DNA of 64,000 bases from Rubrivivax gelatinosus IL144. GTDB lineage: Bacteria > Pseudomonadota > Gammaproteobacteria > Burkholderiales > Burkholderiaceae_C. Numbering within the stretch: position 1 is the stretch's first letter; each line of letters begins with the position of its first letter. Position numbers and translations under genes: made by a program. The stretch spans positions 496,001-560,000 of the forward strand of contig NC_017075.1 in assembly GCF_000284255.1 (NCBI RefSeq), read 5' to 3'. Shown here one piece after another: positions 62,808 through 64,000 of the stretch. Below the pieces are notes generated by a model, which was not told the origin of the DNA, searched no databases, and saw only the letters and a list, made by a program, of their open reading frames with translations.

Positions 62808-63737
62808 ATGTCGACCCTCTCCCTGTGCGCCGCGCCGAAAGCCCATGCGGCCGCCGCCCCGTGCGAAGCGCCGCTGCCGACGGCGCTGGTCTATCCCTGC
62901 GACGAGATCTCGCTGCGTGTGGCCGTCGAGGCCGCGTCTACCGGGCTGCTCGATCCGGTGCTCGTCGGCCCGGCGGCGACGATGCAGCGGCTGGCGGCGA
63001 TGCACGCGCTGGACCTGTCGGGCTGCAGCCTCGTCGACGCCGCCTCGGCGCGCGCCGCCCTCGAGGTCGCCGCGCAGCTGGCGCGCGACGGCGAGGTCGG
63101 CGCGCTGATGCAGGGCGCGCTGCCGGCCGACGAACTGGTGGCCGTCGTGATGCGCAAGGACCACGGCCTGCGCGCCGCGCCGCGCCTGAGCCATGTCGCC
63201 GTCGTGCAGCTGCCCGGCCGGTCGCGGCCGCTGCTGATCACCGACGCGGCGATCAACGTCTCGCCCTCGCTGGAGGACAAGGCGCAGATCGTGCAGAACG
63301 CGATCCGGCTTGCGCAGGCGCTCGGTGTCGCGGCGCCCAAGGTCGCGATCCTGTCGTCGACCGAGACGGTGAACCCGAAGATCGCGTCGACGCTGGACGC
63401 GGCGGTGCTCTGCAAGATGGCCGAACGCGGCCAGATCGTCGGCGGCCTGCTCGACGGCCCGCTGGCGCTGGACGACGCGATCTGCGCCGACACCGCACGC
63501 GCCAAGGGCCTGGCCTCGCCGGTGGCCGGCGACGCCGACGTCCTGCTCGTGCCCGACCTCGTGGCCGGCGATCTGCTGGTCAAGCAGCTGCGCCTGTTCG
63601 CCGCGGCCGACGCTGCCGGCGTCGTGCTCGGCGCCCGGCTGCCGGTGATCCTGGCCGGCGCCACCGACACGCTGCGTTCGCGCCTCGCCTCCTGCGCCAT
63701 CGCGGCACGGCTGGCGGCGGCGCGCGCGGCCGATTGA
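62808..63737 (+). CDS. Phosphate acetyl/butyryltransferase-family enzyme
   Basis: A 309-residue PTA_PTB-family protein. Fold segments include L-V-Y-P-C-D-E at the start, L-L-D-P-V-L-V-G-P, and I-T-D-A-A-I-N-V-S-P-S-L-E-D-K-A-Q-I-V-Q-N-A, a PTA substrate loop. It lacks the DRTGG and N-terminal domains of long E. coli Pta, and is closer to the short phosphotransacetylase/phosphotransbutyrylase group. Its place after pflBA suggests conversion of acetyl-CoA to acetyl phosphate. No ackA is within view. Confidence 0.85.
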   Translation: MSTLSLCAAPKAHAAAAPCEAPLPTALVYPCDEISLRVAVEAASTGLLDPVLVGPAATMQRLAAMHALDLSGCSLVDAASARAALEVAAQLARDGEVGALMQGALPADELVAVVMRKDHGLRAAPRLSHVAVVQLPGRSRPLLITDAAINVSPSLEDKAQIVQNAIRLAQALGVAAPKVAILSSTETVNPKIASTLDAAVLCKMAERGQIVGGLLDGPLALDDAICADTARAKGLASPVAGDADVLLVPDLVAGDLLVKQLRLFAAADAAGVVLGARLPVILAGATDTLRSRLASCAIAARLAAARAAD

Positions 63738-63749
63738 AAAAAGAACCCG

Positions 63750-64000
63750 ATGAACGCTCCGCTGTTTGCTCCCGCCGCCGAGGCGGCCCCCCGCTCGCTG
63801 TTCGACCCGCTGGCGCCCGACGCGGTGGCCTGCGCCGCCGAGGAGATGGGCGTCAAGAAGGCCAAGGCCTCGGCCGCCCAGCAGTTCGGCCTGGCCGTGC
63901 TCGGCGGCGCCTTCGTCGCGCTGGGCGCGATGTTCGCCACCATCGCCATCGCCGGCGCCGACCACGTGCTGCCTTGGGGGCTGATGCGCCTGCTGATGGG
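63750..64000 (+). CDS. focA: Formate/nitrite transporter, N-terminal part (cut by window end)
   Basis: Reads open from an ATG at 63750 to the window end (83 codons). It follows the previous gene by 12 bases, with an AAAAAAGAA leader. The N-terminus has S-L-F-D-P-L-A-P-D-A-V and A-E-E-M-G-V-K-K-A-K-A-S-A, then the first membrane helix Q-F-G-L-A-V-L-G-G-A-F-V-A-L-G-A-M-F, typical of the FNT family (FocA/NirC). A formate channel fits its place in a pfl operon. The symbol is by context; NirC-like nitrite transport cannot be excluded. Confidence 0.85.
   Translation, partial: MNAPLFAPAAEAAPRSLFDPLAPDAVACAAEEMGVKKAKASAAQQFGLAVLGGAFVALGAMFATIAIAGADHVLPWGLMRLLM

Overview
The window is about 70% GC and almost fully coding. 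Its gene content and layout point to a Burkholderiales betaproteobacterium, probably of the Rubrivivax/Leptothrix/Sphaerotilaceae type. The evidence is the dapF-DUF484-xerC block, the Lrp-glmS divergent pair, an S-adenosylhomocysteine (SAH) riboswitch before ahcY, the LysR/DUF2917 pair, a trimeric porin, and many lipoproteins of the L-A-A-C-G-G-G type. The genus is an inference from these features; I could not search a database.

Positions 1-11100 hold purine genes (end of purC, purE, purK), a Sua5/TsaC enzyme, two tandem SGNH-hydrolase lipoproteins, an OmpW porin, a SemiSWEET gene behind dacB, and the tsaB-rimI-uracil-DNA-glycosylase operon. Positions 11100-26350 hold a PAS histidine kinase that seems to use a CTG start, glmU, a DUF6279 lipoprotein, the folM-like/folB/ttcA/DUF4136 operon, a MidA-like methyltransferase, the cca/GST/NDUFA9-like/lytic transglycosylase block, a LysR/DUF2917 pair, a TfoX-like gene and 5-formyl-THF cyclo-ligase. 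Positions 26400-38990 hold a secreted subtilisin-like lipoprotein, a second OmpW, the methyl-cycle genes metF and ahcY behind an SAH riboswitch, ppk2, a HAD phosphatase, purT, a CheX-like/CheY pair and an LD-carboxypeptidase.

Positions 39057-41102 are a small accessory island: a hipBA toxin-antitoxin module with four copies of a 16-bp operator-like repeat, next to metK. Positions 42497-51900 are conserved housekeeping genes: two LpxL/HtrB-type acyltransferases, dapF, DUF484, xerC, an RlmI-type methyltransferase, a TerB/DUF697 protein, an Lrp regulator and glmS. Positions 51900-54704 are accessory: an AhpD-like protein and a coupled acetoacetate decarboxylase-like/DUF2000/AraC operon.

Positions 54723-64000 form the most coherent pathway region. 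A LysR regulator is divergent from a DapA/NAL-superfamily lyase, followed by a porin, an MFS transporter, pyruvate formate-lyase (pflB) with its activase (pflA), a phosphate acetyltransferase-family enzyme and the start of a formate/nitrite channel. I infer uptake of an organic acid or sugar acid, cleavage to pyruvate, then conversion to acetyl-CoA plus formate, with acetyl phosphate formation and formate export. The upstream and downstream halves are split by a strong hairpin, so they may be separately controlled. No rRNA, tRNA, insertion sequence, phage or CRISPR array was seen.
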